Below are positions 7,172-15,416 of a stretch of 18,993 bases of DNA, piece by piece. Position 1 is the stretch's first letter; each line of letters begins with the position of its first letter. Origin of the DNA: Armatimonadota bacterium (GTDB lineage Bacteria > Armatimonadota > Armatimonadia > Armatimonadales > Armatimonadaceae); contig JACMIS010000873.1 of the NCBI GenBank assembly GCA_014381035.1, positions 1 to 18,993 on the forward strand, in the 5' to 3' direction. The position numbers were made by a program, and so were the translations under genes. Under the pieces are notes generated by a model that did not search any database, was not told where the DNA came from, and worked only from the letters and a program-made list of their open reading frames with translations.

Positions 7172-8482
7172 TTACCCCTCCCCGCGTTCCGTAGATACGG
7201 GAGAAACGGAGTGGACAACTTTCCCACCGACGATGGTCAACATCGCAAGACCGCGTAACGTCAGTCCGCCGAACGGGGTGTTTTTACCTTTGGAGATGAA
7301 TTTCGCGGGGTCCACGGTCCAGGAGGCGGCAGGGTCGAATACCGTTATATCGGCAGTGGAACCGACCGTCAAATTGCCCCCCGGCAGGTTCAGGATTCGT
7401 GCCGGTTCGGTGGACATTTTGCGTACCAGATCGGAAAGCGTCAAGTGTTCCGGTTCGACGAGATAGGTGATGCCCAGCGCGAGGGACGTTTCCAAACCAT
7501 GAATCCCGAACGGCGCGGATCCGAACTCGACCTGCTTTTCGTACTCCGCGTGCGGGGCGTGGTCGGTCGCGATGCAGTCGAGTGTGCCGTCAATCAATCC
7601 GGAAATCATCGCGTCGGCGTCGTCCTGGGTTCGGAGCGGGGGATTCATTTTCGCGTTCGTGTTGTAACCCCGGCACGCCGAATCGGTCAGGCACCAGTAA
7701 TGCGGCGCGGTTTCCGCCGTGACCCGTGCACCCTGTGCCTTGAAGAAGCGAATTATCTCTACTTCGCGCCGCGTCGAAACATGCAACACGTGCAGGTGTG
7801 CCCCGGTAAGGAGCGAGAGCAGGCAGTTACGTGCCACATCCATCTCGAACGCCGCCCCCGGCATCCCTTTAATCCCCAACACAGTCGCGGTGTAACCCTC
7901 GTTCATCGCGCCGCCTTCGGTCAGGGAGGAGTCTTCGCAGTGGGCGAGTACGGGCAACTCCAGCATCCGTGCATACTCCATGCTCCGACGCATAAACTCG
8001 GCGTCCTGTACCGCATAGGCATCATCCGAAACGGCGACCGCTCCGGCTTCCTTTAGATCACCCATTTCGGCTAACTCTTTGTTCGCCATGTTTTTCGCGA
8101 GGGCACCGATGACGTGAACCCGTGCCCCGCGTACATTTTTTGCCTGTGCATACAGATCGCGGACGACCGGGGCGTTATCGAGGAACGGTTTGGTGTTCGG
8201 CATACAGGCGACCGCCGTAAATCCGCCCGCCGCCGCCGATCCCAGTCCCGATGCCAGGTCTTCCTTGTATTCCTGACCGGGAACGCGCAAATGTACGTGA
8301 ATATCGATCAATCCCGGCGCGACGATCATTCCCGCGCAGGAAACAACGGCTTCGTCCGGGGCGGCTTCGATTGGCTTCCCGTCGGTCGCGACAGCAACGA
8401 TAACGCCGCCGTCAATGCGCACGTCGCCCAAAGAATCAATATGGTTCGCCGGATCAATCACCCGACCGCCGCGTAAAATCAT
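7172..8482 (-). CDS. pyrC: Dihydroorotase (type I)
   Basis: This enzyme cyclises carbamoyl aspartate to dihydroorotate, step three of UMP synthesis. The 436-residue length fits the type I dihydroorotases of the amidohydrolase superfamily. From ATG 8482, motifs are the metal-binding H62/H64 in DIHVHLR, AVACMPNTKP (90-99), SDD (152-154), H181 in LAHCED, H234 in VLHVSTRR, the substrate-binding stretch around MNPPLR, and D307 in ATDHAPH. The closing G..LTVGSTADITVFDP is the usual C-terminal beta-sandwich stretch. An in-frame GTG at 8521 would add 13 residues. I prefer ATG 8482 because family members begin at this point (MILRGGRVIDPAN) and CGGGAA lies about 7 bases before it. However, the GTG lies just after a possible promoter and could be a near-leaderless start. 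It is the first gene of the pyrC-carA pair. Confidence 0.96.
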   Translation of the reverse strand: MILRGGRVIDPANHIDSLGDVRIDGGVIVAVATDGKPIEAAPDEAVVSCAGMIVAPGLIDIHVHLRVPGQEYKEDLASGLGSAAAGGFTAVACMPNTKPFLDNAPVVRDLYAQAKNVRGARVHVIGALAKNMANKELAEMGDLKEAGAVAVSDDAYAVQDAEFMRRSMEYARMLELPVLAHCEDSSLTEGGAMNEGYTATVLGIKGMPGAAFEMDVARNCLLSLLTGAHLHVLHVSTRREVEIIRFFKAQGARVTAETAPHYWCLTDSACRGYNTNAKMNPPLRTQDDADAMISGLIDGTLDCIATDHAPHAEYEKQVEFGSAPFGIHGLETSLALGITYLVEPEHLTLSDLVRKMSTEPARILNLPGGNLTVGSTADITVFDPAASWTVDPAKFISKGKNTPFGGLTLRGLAMLTIVGGKVVHSVSPVSTERGEG

Positions 8483-8530
8483 TCGTGTTTCCCGTGAATC
8501 GAACGGTGTGCGGAAGCGCACGTCATTCGG

Positions 8531-8558
8531 TAAATAAATTGGAACGCCCGTAGTCTAA
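8531..8558 (-). promoter_or_regulatory. Possible pyrC promoter
   Basis: On the minus strand TTAGAC (8558-8553) is followed, after 16 bases, by TATTTA (8536-8531). Transcription would begin near 8524, just before GTG 8521 and about 42 bases before ATG 8482. Upstream, toward the glucosidase stop at 8604, a short imperfect hairpin (near 8560-8577) is the only other structure. Confidence 0.3.
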
Positions 8559-8603
8559 CACATTTTATGAAACGTGGGTACCCGACAGGGGAACACTGTG
8601 ATC

Positions 8604-11369
8604 TCACTCGCCGCTCTGGGAAAGGGTTTTGGCGACCAGTGCCGTCCACCCGGTTTGATGGCTCGCGCCCAGTCCCGCGCCATTGTCGCCATGGAAGTAT
8701 TCGTAGAACAAAATATGGTCGCGGAAATGTGGGTCGTCCTGGAAAGCTCCGATGCCGCCGCAGACCGGGCGCCTCCCGGTTTCCCTGTCTCGCAGGAATA
8801 ATCGGTTCAGACGGCGAGACAGTTCCACCGAAACGTCCCAGAGTGATGATTCGTTCCCGGACCCGGACGGCATTTCCACCTTCAATGAATCCCCGTAGGC
8901 GAAGTCAAACTTTTGCAGGGATTCGATCAGCAGGTAGTTGAGCGGGAACCAGATCGGACCGCGCCAGTTACTGTTTCCGCCGAATAGACTGGTCACGCTT
9001 TCGGCGGGGGTATATTCGACCCTGTGATCCGTGCCGTCCAGGTTCAATCGGTACGGGGAATCTTCGTGATATTTGGAAAGGCTTCGGATGCCATACGGTG
9101 ACAGAAATTCCGCTTCATCCAGGGTGCGGCGAAGAACCCGCTTCAACCGTTCCGGTGCGACCAGCGAAAACAGTGCCCGGTCGTCCTTGCCACGCTCGCC
9201 GATATGGGCGACGCCCCTCGCTAATTCCGGGCGGTGCTTCAGGAACCATTCGAATCGGCGCCGGAAGTTCGGCACCACGGCAAGCGTTTCCGCGTCGAAC
9301 GATTCCACGGCGAACAACGGCATGATCCCGACCCAGGAGCGCACTTTGAGCGGCAAATATTTCGTTTTTTCTTCGTTGCACTCACGCGGGAGATGGAGCA
9401 AGTCGTAATAGAAACCGTCCTCCTCGTCCCAGAGCGCGAGATTGTTGTCACTTATCGAGTTCATCGCGTAGGCAATATACACGTAGTGCTCGGCGAACTT
9501 CGTCGCGACGTCTTCATAGTCCCGGTCCACGCTGGCAAGTTCGAGTGCAATCGCGAGCATATTCAGACAATACATCGCCATCCACGCGGTACCGTCGGCT
9601 TGCTCCAGTGTTCCACCGAGCGGAAGCGGCGCGGATCGGTCGAAAACACCTATGTTATCGAGCCCTAAAAATCCGCCCTCGAACACATTGTTGTTCATCG
9701 CGTCTTTCTGGTTGACCCACCAGGTGAAATTGAGCAGGAGTTTGTGAAAGATTCGTTTCAAGAAGTTGGTATCGCCCGGTTCGCCGCGCTTTTTACCCTG
9801 CGCTCTGCGTTCGATCTTGTAAACGCGCAGTGCCGCCCATGCGTGAACGGGCGGGTTGACATCGCTGAACGCCCACTCATACGCCGGGAGTTGGCCGGAA
9901 GGGTGCATGTACCATTCCCGACATAACATCAGTAACTGGTGCTTGGCGAAATCCGGGTCGATCTGCGCGAAAGGAATCATATGAAATGCCAGATCCCATG
10001 CGGCAAACCACGGATATTCCCACTTGTCCGGCATGGACAGCACATCGGCCACCGAAAACGTCGTCCACGACTGGTTGCGCCCCTGATTGCGCTCCTTCGG
10101 CGGCGGCGGACAAAGCGGATCGCCTTGCAACCATTTCGCCACATCGTAATGGTAAAATTGCTTCGACCAGATCAGACCCGCGAATGCTTGCCGCTGTACG
10201 TTCTTCGCGTCATCGGAAAGCACGCCGCCTTCCGTCGGATGCGTGAACCGCTCGTAGAAGGCGTCCGCCTCGGCGATCCGTTCGGCGAACGTTTGCGCGA
10301 ATCCGTCCCCGAACTGTGTATAGTTCGTATTCGTTGATGGGATCGTTTCTTCATCCACCTTATGCAATCGAAGCCGTACGATCACGGATTCCCCGGAAGC
10401 GAGGTCGGCGTGATAGTGTGCGGCGACCTTCGTCCCTTCACGCAATCCATTGACCGCGTCGCCCCTGCCGTGGATGACCGCTTCGTTGATGCCATCTTTG
10501 GTATACGGAGACGCGTTCGCCGATTGGAAAATCCGTTCGTTATTGGTCTCGTTTTCGGTGAATAGTAGCTTCGGTTGCCCAGCTCCGGATATGGTTTCGC
10601 AGTTAAGATGGTATGTCCCCAGCCGTGTGTGCCTCGCAACCACGAGTGCCGCCCCTTCCGGCGACGTTTCTACGTGACACAGATTCGGTTTCGGGTGCCT
10701 ATCCTCCCACGACCAGGTATTGCGAAACCAGAGTGTGGGGAGGAGATGTAGCGGCGCGGTTTCCGGACCCCGATTATGCGCTGTGATTTGAATACAAATG
10801 TCGTGCGCCTCGGATTTCGCGTATTCGACAAACACATCGAAGTAGCGATTTTCCTGGAAGGCACCGGTATCCAGCAGTTCGTATTCCCACTCCGTCCGGG
10901 ATCGCCCGGCGTTCACGTTAACGAGTTCTGAGTATGGGAATGGTGTTTGCGGGTACTTGTAGAGGAACTTCAGGTAGGAGGCGGTCGGTGTCGCGTCCAG
11001 ATAGTAATAATATTCCTTGACATCCTCGCCATGATTGCCCTGATTTCCGGTGAGTCCGAACATCCGCTCCTTCAGGATCGGGTCCACCCCGTTCCACAGC
11101 GCGACGGCGAAGCACAGATCCTGTCGAATATCGGAGATCCCTCCCAAACCGTCCTCATTCCACCGGTACGCCCGGCTTCGGGCGTGATCATGCGGGAAGT
11201 GCTCCCATGCGGACCCGTCCGCGCTGTAATCCTCGCGTACGGTTCCCCAGGCACGCTCGGAAAGGTAGGGTCCCCAGAGCCGCCAACCGTCCGGGTTGTG
11301 TTCGGAAGCCGCCAGTCGAGCGGATTCGGCAATATTTATTTCGTCGGAAGAATCGGAAGATGTAGTCAC
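8604..11369 (-). CDS. GH63-family glucosidase (mannosyl-oligosaccharide glucosidase-like)
   Basis: This 921-residue protein resembles the bacterial proteins annotated 'glucosidase' of glycoside hydrolase family 63, enzymes that cut alpha-glucosidic bonds with inversion. The N-terminal half (about 30-370) carries [21 protein letters not shown] and [23 protein letters not shown], a beta-sandwich region. The C-terminal half is the (alpha/alpha)6 barrel. [11 protein letters not shown] contains D503, my candidate general acid (compare D501 of E. coli YgjK). [12 protein letters not shown] contains E890, my candidate base (compare E727). [17 protein letters not shown] (798-814) is a family hallmark. 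There is no signal peptide, so it is probably cytoplasmic, acting on imported or stored glucosides. The start is GTG 11369, 7 bases after a TACAAT box with no good Shine-Dalgarno; no in-frame ATG occurs for about 100 residues. It is divergent from the glycosyltransferase at 11442. Confidence 0.9.
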   Translation of the reverse strand: MTTSSDSSDEINIAESARLAASEHNPDGWRLWGPYLSERAWGTVREDYSADGSAWEHFPHDHARSRAYRWNEDGLGGISDIRQDLCFAVALWNGVDPILKERMFGLTGNQGNHGEDVKEYYYYLDATPTASYLKFLYKYPQTPFPYSELVNVNAGRSRTEWEYELLDTGAFQENRYFDVFVEYAKSEAHDICIQITAHNRGPETAPLHLLPTLWFRNTWSWEDRHPKPNLCHVETSPEGAALVVARHTRLGTYHLNCETISGAGQPKLLFTENETNNERIFQSANASPYTKDGINEAVIHGRGDAVNGLREGTKVAAHYHADLASGESVIVRLRLHKVDEETIPSTNTNYTQFGDGFAQTFAERIAEADAFYERFTHPTEGGVLSDDAKNVQRQAFAGLIWSKQFYHYDVAKWLQGDPLCPPPPKERNQGRNQSWTTFSVADVLSMPDKWEYPWFAAWDLAFHMIPFAQIDPDFAKHQLLMLCREWYMHPSGQLPAYEWAFSDVNPPVHAWAALRVYKIERRAQGKKRGEPGDTNFLKRIFHKLLLNFTWWVNQKDAMNNNVFEGGFLGLDNIGVFDRSAPLPLGGTLEQADGTAWMAMYCLNMLAIALELASVDRDYEDVATKFAEHYVYIAYAMNSISDNNLALWDEEDGFYYDLLHLPRECNEEKTKYLPLKVRSWVGIMPLFAVESFDAETLAVVPNFRRRFEWFLKHRPELARGVAHIGERGKDDRALFSLVAPERLKRVLRRTLDEAEFLSPYGIRSLSKYHEDSPYRLNLDGTDHRVEYTPAESVTSLFGGNSNWRGPIWFPLNYLLIESLQKFDFAYGDSLKVEMPSGSGNESSLWDVSVELSRRLNRLFLRDRETGRRPVCGGIGAFQDDPHFRDHILFYEYFHGDNGAGLGASHQTGWTALVAKTLSQSGE

Positions 11370-11376
11370 GGATGAA

Positions 11377-11382
11377 ATTGTA
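11377..11382 (-). promoter_or_regulatory. -10-like TACAAT box 7 bases before GTG 11369
   Basis: Minus-strand TACAAT is followed by 7 bases and the GTG of the glucosidase. Transcription would start at the start codon itself. No clear -35 was seen. Confidence 0.45.
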
Positions 11383-11400
11383 CCCCTGTGTCCATGCGTA

Positions 11401-11429
11401 TTGGTATCAGACGTTGCACCTGCTACAAT
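11401..11429 (+). promoter_or_regulatory. Promoter for the glycosyltransferase gene
   Basis: TTGGTA (11401-11406), a 17-base spacer and TACAAT (11424-11429) make a reasonable sigma70-type promoter. The expected transcription start is near 11436. This would leave ATG 11433 and the GTG at 11388 outside the transcript and give ATG 11442 a leader of only about 6 bases. Confidence 0.45.
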
Positions 11430-11441
11430 GCCATGCCAAAA

Positions 11442-13178
11442 ATGACTTCGAAGAAATCAATATCCGACGCTTCCCAAGACAACCCGCTCACCAAGTACGT
11501 TCCACTATTGCTGGTGATTCTCGCACTCGCCTTGCGCCTGTGGGGAATCACGTGGGCACTGCCGGAAAAGACGCGATTTTACTCGTATCATGTGGACGAA
11601 TCGGTCGTTGTCGGTCACGCGCTCGATCTCAACCCGCTCGCCGGGCAGGTTGACCCGAATTTCTACAACTACGGCTCGCTCACGCTACTTCTGGATGGGT
11701 TGGTGATTCACGCGGGACGCGCCGCCGGACTGATAGACGCCAACGCCGTCGATGTTCGACCGGGCGGTCTCGCATTGCCCACGGGGACGGAACTGTTGAC
11801 GGCGCGGCTCATCTCCGCATTGCTCGGCGCGGGAACGGTCGGGTTCCTGTACGGTACAGGGCGATTGTTGTACGGGCAGACGACAGGAATAGTTGCCGGA
11901 ATAGGCTATGCCATCGCCCCACTCGCGGTGCAACACGCCCATTTCGCGACCGTGGATGTCGGGGGAGTCTTCTGGATAGCCGGCAGTTTGTACTTCGCGG
12001 CGAAGTTCTGGTGTGCGGGGAGCCCCCCCGCGAAGTTCCTTTTCCTCGCCGGTTTGTTTGCGGGGCTTGCCGCCGCCGCGAAGTACAACGGGGGATTGGT
12101 GATGCTCGCGGGAATCGTCGCCTGGTGGGTGGCAATGCCGCGCAAGCCGCTTTCGCTTGGGCTCCTTTTTGCGGGAACGGGTTTAGGTTTCCTGGTCGGC
12201 TGCCCCGGAATCGTAATGAACCCCTCCGCCGTGATCCGGGATGTGTTGTTCGAGGCGCAACACGTCGCTTCGGGGCACGGTGCGGTTTTCACCGATACGC
12301 TTCCCGGTTTCCTTTATCACATCGTAGTTAACTTGCGTTGGGGCTTGACCGTGCCGCTCCTGGTCGTGTGTCTGGTCAGTGTCGGGGTGGCAGTCGCGCG
12401 TCGGCGACCGGCTGACGCCATCCTTGCGGCGTTCGCGATTCCTTACTATCTGCTCATCGGGCTTGCGGCAGTGAAATTCTCCCGATACACGTTGCCGCTG
12501 TTCCCCCCTTTGTTCCTGCTTGCCGGGGCGGCATGGTCCGGATGGCGCAATGCACGTTCACAGACCGCTTTTCGCGCTTTCGCGGTCTGCGGAGGAATCA
12601 GTGCGTTGGGATTTTCCATCGCGCTCGATCAAACCATGACCCGTCCCGACCCGCGTGACGAAGCGGCGGCATATATACGGTCGCTGCCAACGGTTCGGAC
12701 CGTCGGTTTCCCTGCCGGTCCCTGGAACTACTCCCCGACACTGAATCCCTCCCTGACGCATCCGTATCCGCCAGTCGCCTTACAAGTCGCGTTGCAGAAT
12801 GAACCCACACGCCTGATTCCCTCTGTGCGGTTCGACACCGACGGGCAGCCGGAGCGGGACGAAAGAGGCTTCCTGTTCCCTACGGAATGGTCCCTACCGC
12901 TACTCGCCGAGCCGTTCGCGCCGGATGCCCTTGCGTTCGGCGAACTTCATTACGACGATTGGTTGCGCACCCGATTCGCCCCCGCGCAGGAGTATTTGCG
13001 AGTCGCCGAAAAGCAGTACCCTAATCGCAAGGATTTCACTAATCCGATCACTCTCTTCGGTTTACCAGTTGCGCCGATCTATACCGTGCCGGGGGAGCCG
13101 TGGTTTGGTCTGCCGAGACAGCCGTTGCCACATGATATGCTGTACACGAATTCGTCGGTCAGCGTTTGGACGCGATGA
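11442..13178 (+). CDS. GT-C membrane glycosyltransferase (PMT/ArnT-like)
   Basis: This 578-residue multi-pass membrane protein is of the type that transfers a sugar from a polyprenyl-phosphate carrier to an acceptor outside the membrane. A first membrane helix (about 20-36) leads into a loop with [10 protein letters not shown], whose D52/E53 match the acidic catalytic pair of GT-C enzymes such as ArnT and protein mannosyltransferases. About ten further hydrophobic segments follow (to about residue 395). The rest is a soluble C-terminal part ([27 protein letters not shown] onward), presumably outside the cell. Start: the same frame is open from GTG 11388 (596 residues) and ATG 11433; I chose ATG 11442 because of the promoter box, with moderate certainty. 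The donor and acceptor cannot be told. The stop overlaps an ATG (ATGA at 13175-13178), and pyrF begins 16 bases later. Confidence 0.85.
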   Translation: MTSKKSISDASQDNPLTKYVPLLLVILALALRLWGITWALPEKTRFYSYHVDESVVVGHALDLNPLAGQVDPNFYNYGSLTLLLDGLVIHAGRAAGLIDANAVDVRPGGLALPTGTELLTARLISALLGAGTVGFLYGTGRLLYGQTTGIVAGIGYAIAPLAVQHAHFATVDVGGVFWIAGSLYFAAKFWCAGSPPAKFLFLAGLFAGLAAAAKYNGGLVMLAGIVAWWVAMPRKPLSLGLLFAGTGLGFLVGCPGIVMNPSAVIRDVLFEAQHVASGHGAVFTDTLPGFLYHIVVNLRWGLTVPLLVVCLVSVGVAVARRRPADAILAAFAIPYYLLIGLAAVKFSRYTLPLFPPLFLLAGAAWSGWRNARSQTAFRAFAVCGGISALGFSIALDQTMTRPDPRDEAAAYIRSLPTVRTVGFPAGPWNYSPTLNPSLTHPYPPVALQVALQNEPTRLIPSVRFDTDGQPERDERGFLFPTEWSLPLLAEPFAPDALAFGELHYDDWLRTRFAPAQEYLRVAEKQYPNRKDFTNPITLFGLPVAPIYTVPGEPWFGLPRQPLPHDMLYTNSSVSVWTR

Positions 13179-13198
13179 AAATATCGTTCGAGAGATGA
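13175..13198 (+). CDS. Possible 7-codon linking mini-ORF
   Basis: ATG AAA ATA TCG TTC GAG AGA TGA would encode MKISFER. Its ATG overlaps the glycosyltransferase stop (ATGA) and its TGA overlaps the pyrF ATG (ATGA at 13195-13198). It could carry ribosomes from one gene to the next. Such a short frame easily arises by chance, so confidence is low. Confidence 0.15.
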   Translation: MKISFER

Positions 13199-13926
13199 AG
13201 GACATGAGCAACAATATCTTGCCGCACGAGCGGATTTTAGTCGCACTGGATTACGACAATGCCGACGACGCGATCCGCCTGTCGCGTTCGCTGGCGGGGA
13301 AAATCGGCGGCGTGAAGGTCGGGCTGGAACTGGTCAACAGCGCGGGGTTCGACATCTTTTCGCGCCTCAATGATGCCGGGGCGACACGCATTTTTTACGA
13401 CGCGAAGTTTCACGACATTCCCAACACGGTTGCCGGGGCGATACGTGCCGCCGCGAAACGCGGCGTCTGGATGGTAAATGTCCACGCCGGGGGTGGCTCC
13501 GCGATGCTGAAAGCCGCGACGGATGCCGCGCATTCCGGTGAACACGCGCCGCTACTGATTGGCGTGACTGTGCTGACCAGTCTGGACGAATCCGCGCTCA
13601 ACACCGATCTGCGTGTGCCGGGGAGCGTCGCCGATCAGGTGACGCATCTCGCGACGCTGTGCCAAGCCGCCGGGTTGGATGGCGTGGTCGCGTCACCGCT
13701 GGAGCTCGCCGCGATTCGTCGTGCTTGCGGTCCCGACTTCGTGACGGTCATTCCCGGCATTCGTCCGGCAGGGATTGCGACCCACGATCAGGCACGTGTG
13801 GCGACGCCGGGTGCGACCGTGGTTGCGGGAGCCACGTATCTTGTTGTCGGGCGGGCGATAACCGGCGCGGGCGACCCGGTTCAGGCGGCGGAAGCCATCG
13901 CCCAAGAAATCCATTCCGCGTTGTAG
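13195..13926 (+). CDS. pyrF: Orotidine 5'-phosphate decarboxylase
   Basis: PyrF removes CO2 from OMP to give UMP, the last step of the pathway. The protein has 243 residues, normal for the short bacterial TIM-barrel form. Catalytic residues are K41 (GGVKVGLE) and the D69-x-K71-x-x-D74 triad in YDAKFHDIPNT. The phosphate-binding stretches IPGIRPAG (186-193) and VVGRAITGAGDP (217-228) are intact. The open frame runs upstream to 12925 inside the glycosyltransferase gene, but the family begins near residue 9 (LPHERILVALDY), so ATG 13195 or ATG 13204 is the start. A TATCGT 7 bases before ATG 13195 and the ATGA overlap both favour 13195; no well-placed Shine-Dalgarno exists. It lies 16 bases after the glycosyltransferase and 36 bases before the flavoprotein, so it may be co-transcribed with the former. 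It is unlinked from pyrC-carA by about 5 kb. Confidence 0.96.
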   Translation: MKDMSNNILPHERILVALDYDNADDAIRLSRSLAGKIGGVKVGLELVNSAGFDIFSRLNDAGATRIFYDAKFHDIPNTVAGAIRAAAKRGVWMVNVHAGGGSAMLKAATDAAHSGEHAPLLIGVTVLTSLDESALNTDLRVPGSVADQVTHLATLCQAAGLDGVVASPLELAAIRRACGPDFVTVIPGIRPAGIATHDQARVATPGATVVAGATYLVVGRAITGAGDPVQAAEAIAQEIHSAL

Positions 13927-13950
13927 CGATACTTTTTCTACCGAATCGTT

Positions 13951-13956
13951 TATACT
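13951..13956 (+). promoter_or_regulatory. -10-like TATACT box 6 bases before ATG 13963
   Basis: TATACT, identical to the box before the phosphatase gene, stands 6 bases before the flavoprotein ATG. There is no Shine-Dalgarno and no obvious -35, again a leaderless layout. Confidence 0.5.
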
Positions 13957-13962
13957 ACCGAT

Positions 13963-15240
13963 ATGCGAGTTGCGATTGTAGGTGCCGGGGTGGGAGGACT
14001 GACAGCAGGACGAATTCTTCACCGGGCGGGGTGCGATGTGACGGTGTACGAGAAATCGGACGGAATCGGGGGGCGTGTGCGCTCCGACCGCGTGCGCGGA
14101 TTCGTTCTGGACCGTGGCTTTCAAGTGCTTTTCACGGCATATCCGGCGGCGAAACGTCAACTCGATTACGCGGAACTGAACCTGCGCTCCTTCGATCCCG
14201 GCGCGATCATCGCGTTTGCGGCGAAGCGGCATATTCTGTCAGACCCGCTCCGTGACTTTCTTTCCTTACCTGCCGCACTCTTGACCAGTGTTCTTTCCCT
14301 GGAGGACAAGATACGCACCGCCGTGCTCTCCGCCGAACTCAAGAATCGTTCCACGGGTCAGATCATGGACAGCAAGGACGAAACCACCGAGGCATATTTG
14401 TTGCGGCGAGGTTTCTCCGGAGCATTCATAGAGCGTTTCGCACGCCCCTTTTTCGGCGGAATCTTTCTGGACCGGAGTCTACAAACATCGGCGAAAGCGT
14501 TCCAGTTCGATTGGAAAATGCTTTCCACGGGCGATACGGTCGTTCCCGGGAATGGGATGGGAGCGATCAGTGCGCAGTTGGCGAGGGAACTGGTCGTGGC
14601 AGATCGAGTCTGGTTGAACACACCCATTCTGGAACTGATTCGAGCCGCCGACGGTTCCGTCGGCGGAGTGCGTGACGAAGGCGGCGGATTCCATCGCGCC
14701 GACGCTGTGGTTGTCGCCACTCCGGCACCCGAAGCAGCACGGCTGTCTGGGATGAAAATGCCGGGCGGTTACGTCGGTACAACGTGTCTTTACTTCACCG
14801 GACCGGCATCCATCTACGACGAAAAGAAATTAGTTTTGAACGCAAACCCCGGCGCGTTCCTGAACAACGTAGTGCAACTGGATAACGCCGCGCCGGAGTA
14901 TGCTCCGCCGGGAACACACCTTCTCTCCGCGACGGTCTTAGGCACGCCGGAAGGCGACGATAACACGCTGTATGAACAAGCATCGCGCGATCTGCGCCGA
15001 ATCTGGGCAGGAGATCGGCGGGCGTTAGACGCCATAACCCGTATGTCGCCGCTCGCAATCTACCGGATCCCCTACGCCCAGTTCACCCAACCCGTCGGGG
15101 TGTACGACGACCTTCCGGACAGCACAACACAAACGCGGGGTCTATATTTCGCGGGCGAGTTTACGGCGGCGAGCAGTCTAAACGCGGCAATCGCCAGCGG
15201 CGAAGCGTGTGCCAGAGAGGTTTTATTCGGGCAAAAATAA
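13963..15240 (+). CDS. FAD-dependent amine-oxidase-like oxidoreductase
   Basis: This 425-residue flavoprotein belongs to the amine oxidase / protoporphyrinogen oxidase / phytoene desaturase superfamily. The N-terminal FAD-binding Rossmann motif VAIVGAGVGGLTAGRIL (3-19) is followed by VYEKSDGIGGRVRSD (28-42), the second conserved FAD contact. The C-terminus has GLYFAGEFTAASSLNAAIASG (393-413), the usual last FAD motif, with GEF where many relatives have GD. A polar middle region (about 120-320) forms the substrate domain and does not tell the substrate. No signal peptide or membrane segment is clear, though residues 85-100 are fairly hydrophobic. Substrates could be a porphyrin, a carotenoid or an amine; I cannot choose. 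The ATG at 13963 begins right at the Rossmann strand, typical for the family, and is 36 bases after pyrF. It is followed by a 176-base gap with weak pairings only (AGTGCC near 15253 and GGCACT near 15302). Confidence 0.87.
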   Translation: MRVAIVGAGVGGLTAGRILHRAGCDVTVYEKSDGIGGRVRSDRVRGFVLDRGFQVLFTAYPAAKRQLDYAELNLRSFDPGAIIAFAAKRHILSDPLRDFLSLPAALLTSVLSLEDKIRTAVLSAELKNRSTGQIMDSKDETTEAYLLRRGFSGAFIERFARPFFGGIFLDRSLQTSAKAFQFDWKMLSTGDTVVPGNGMGAISAQLARELVVADRVWLNTPILELIRAADGSVGGVRDEGGGFHRADAVVVATPAPEAARLSGMKMPGGYVGTTCLYFTGPASIYDEKKLVLNANPGAFLNNVVQLDNAAPEYAPPGTHLLSATVLGTPEGDDNTLYEQASRDLRRIWAGDRRALDAITRMSPLAIYRIPYAQFTQPVGVYDDLPDSTTQTRGLYFAGEFTAASSLNAAIASGEACAREVLFGQK

Positions 15241-15351
15241 TCGTGACTGAAGTGCCTTCCTGATGCCCTATCTGTCGTCAGACGGAAGCGCGTTTGCCGG
15301 TGGCACTAAATGGCAACAAGCGACGGCATCCCGAAAAACCGCTCCTCCAGG

Positions 15352-15403
15352 TAAGATAGTGCGAATGAGAGTGCCCTCCCTCCGTGGACGGTACTTCCTT
15401 TAA
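15352..15403 (+). promoter_or_regulatory. Promoter-like box and possible 12-codon leader ORF ahead of the reductase
   Basis: TAAGAT (15352-15357) stands 7 bases before an ATG at 15365, which opens a 12-codon frame (MRVPSLRGRYFL) ending in TAA at 15401-15403. The reductase ATG follows 13 bases later, preceded by GGGGG. If TAAGAT is the -10, this short frame would be leaderless and sit in the reductase 5' leader. The peptide has no amino-acid run typical of attenuators. Confidence 0.25.
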
Positions 15404-15416
15404 CCGGGGGAATGAA

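Noticed and set aside
6373..8056. Plus-strand open frames opposite carA and pyrC (for example 7445-8056, 203 codons)
   Set aside because: They are shadows of strongly conserved genes on the other strand, a common result of GC-rich codon bias.
8939..11375. Plus-strand open frames opposite the GH63 gene
   Set aside because: Arginine- and valine-rich translations without family motifs; the minus-strand frame is clearly the coding one.
12925..13194. Upstream extension of the pyrF frame by 90 codons
   Set aside because: It lies wholly inside the glycosyltransferase gene and its product does not resemble any PyrF extension; the family begins at the chosen ATG.
15241..15351. Possible riboswitch or structured RNA between the flavoprotein and reductase genes
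   Set aside because: Only short pairings (AGTGCC with GGCACT, CGTC with GACG) can be made, and no known riboswitch core is visible.
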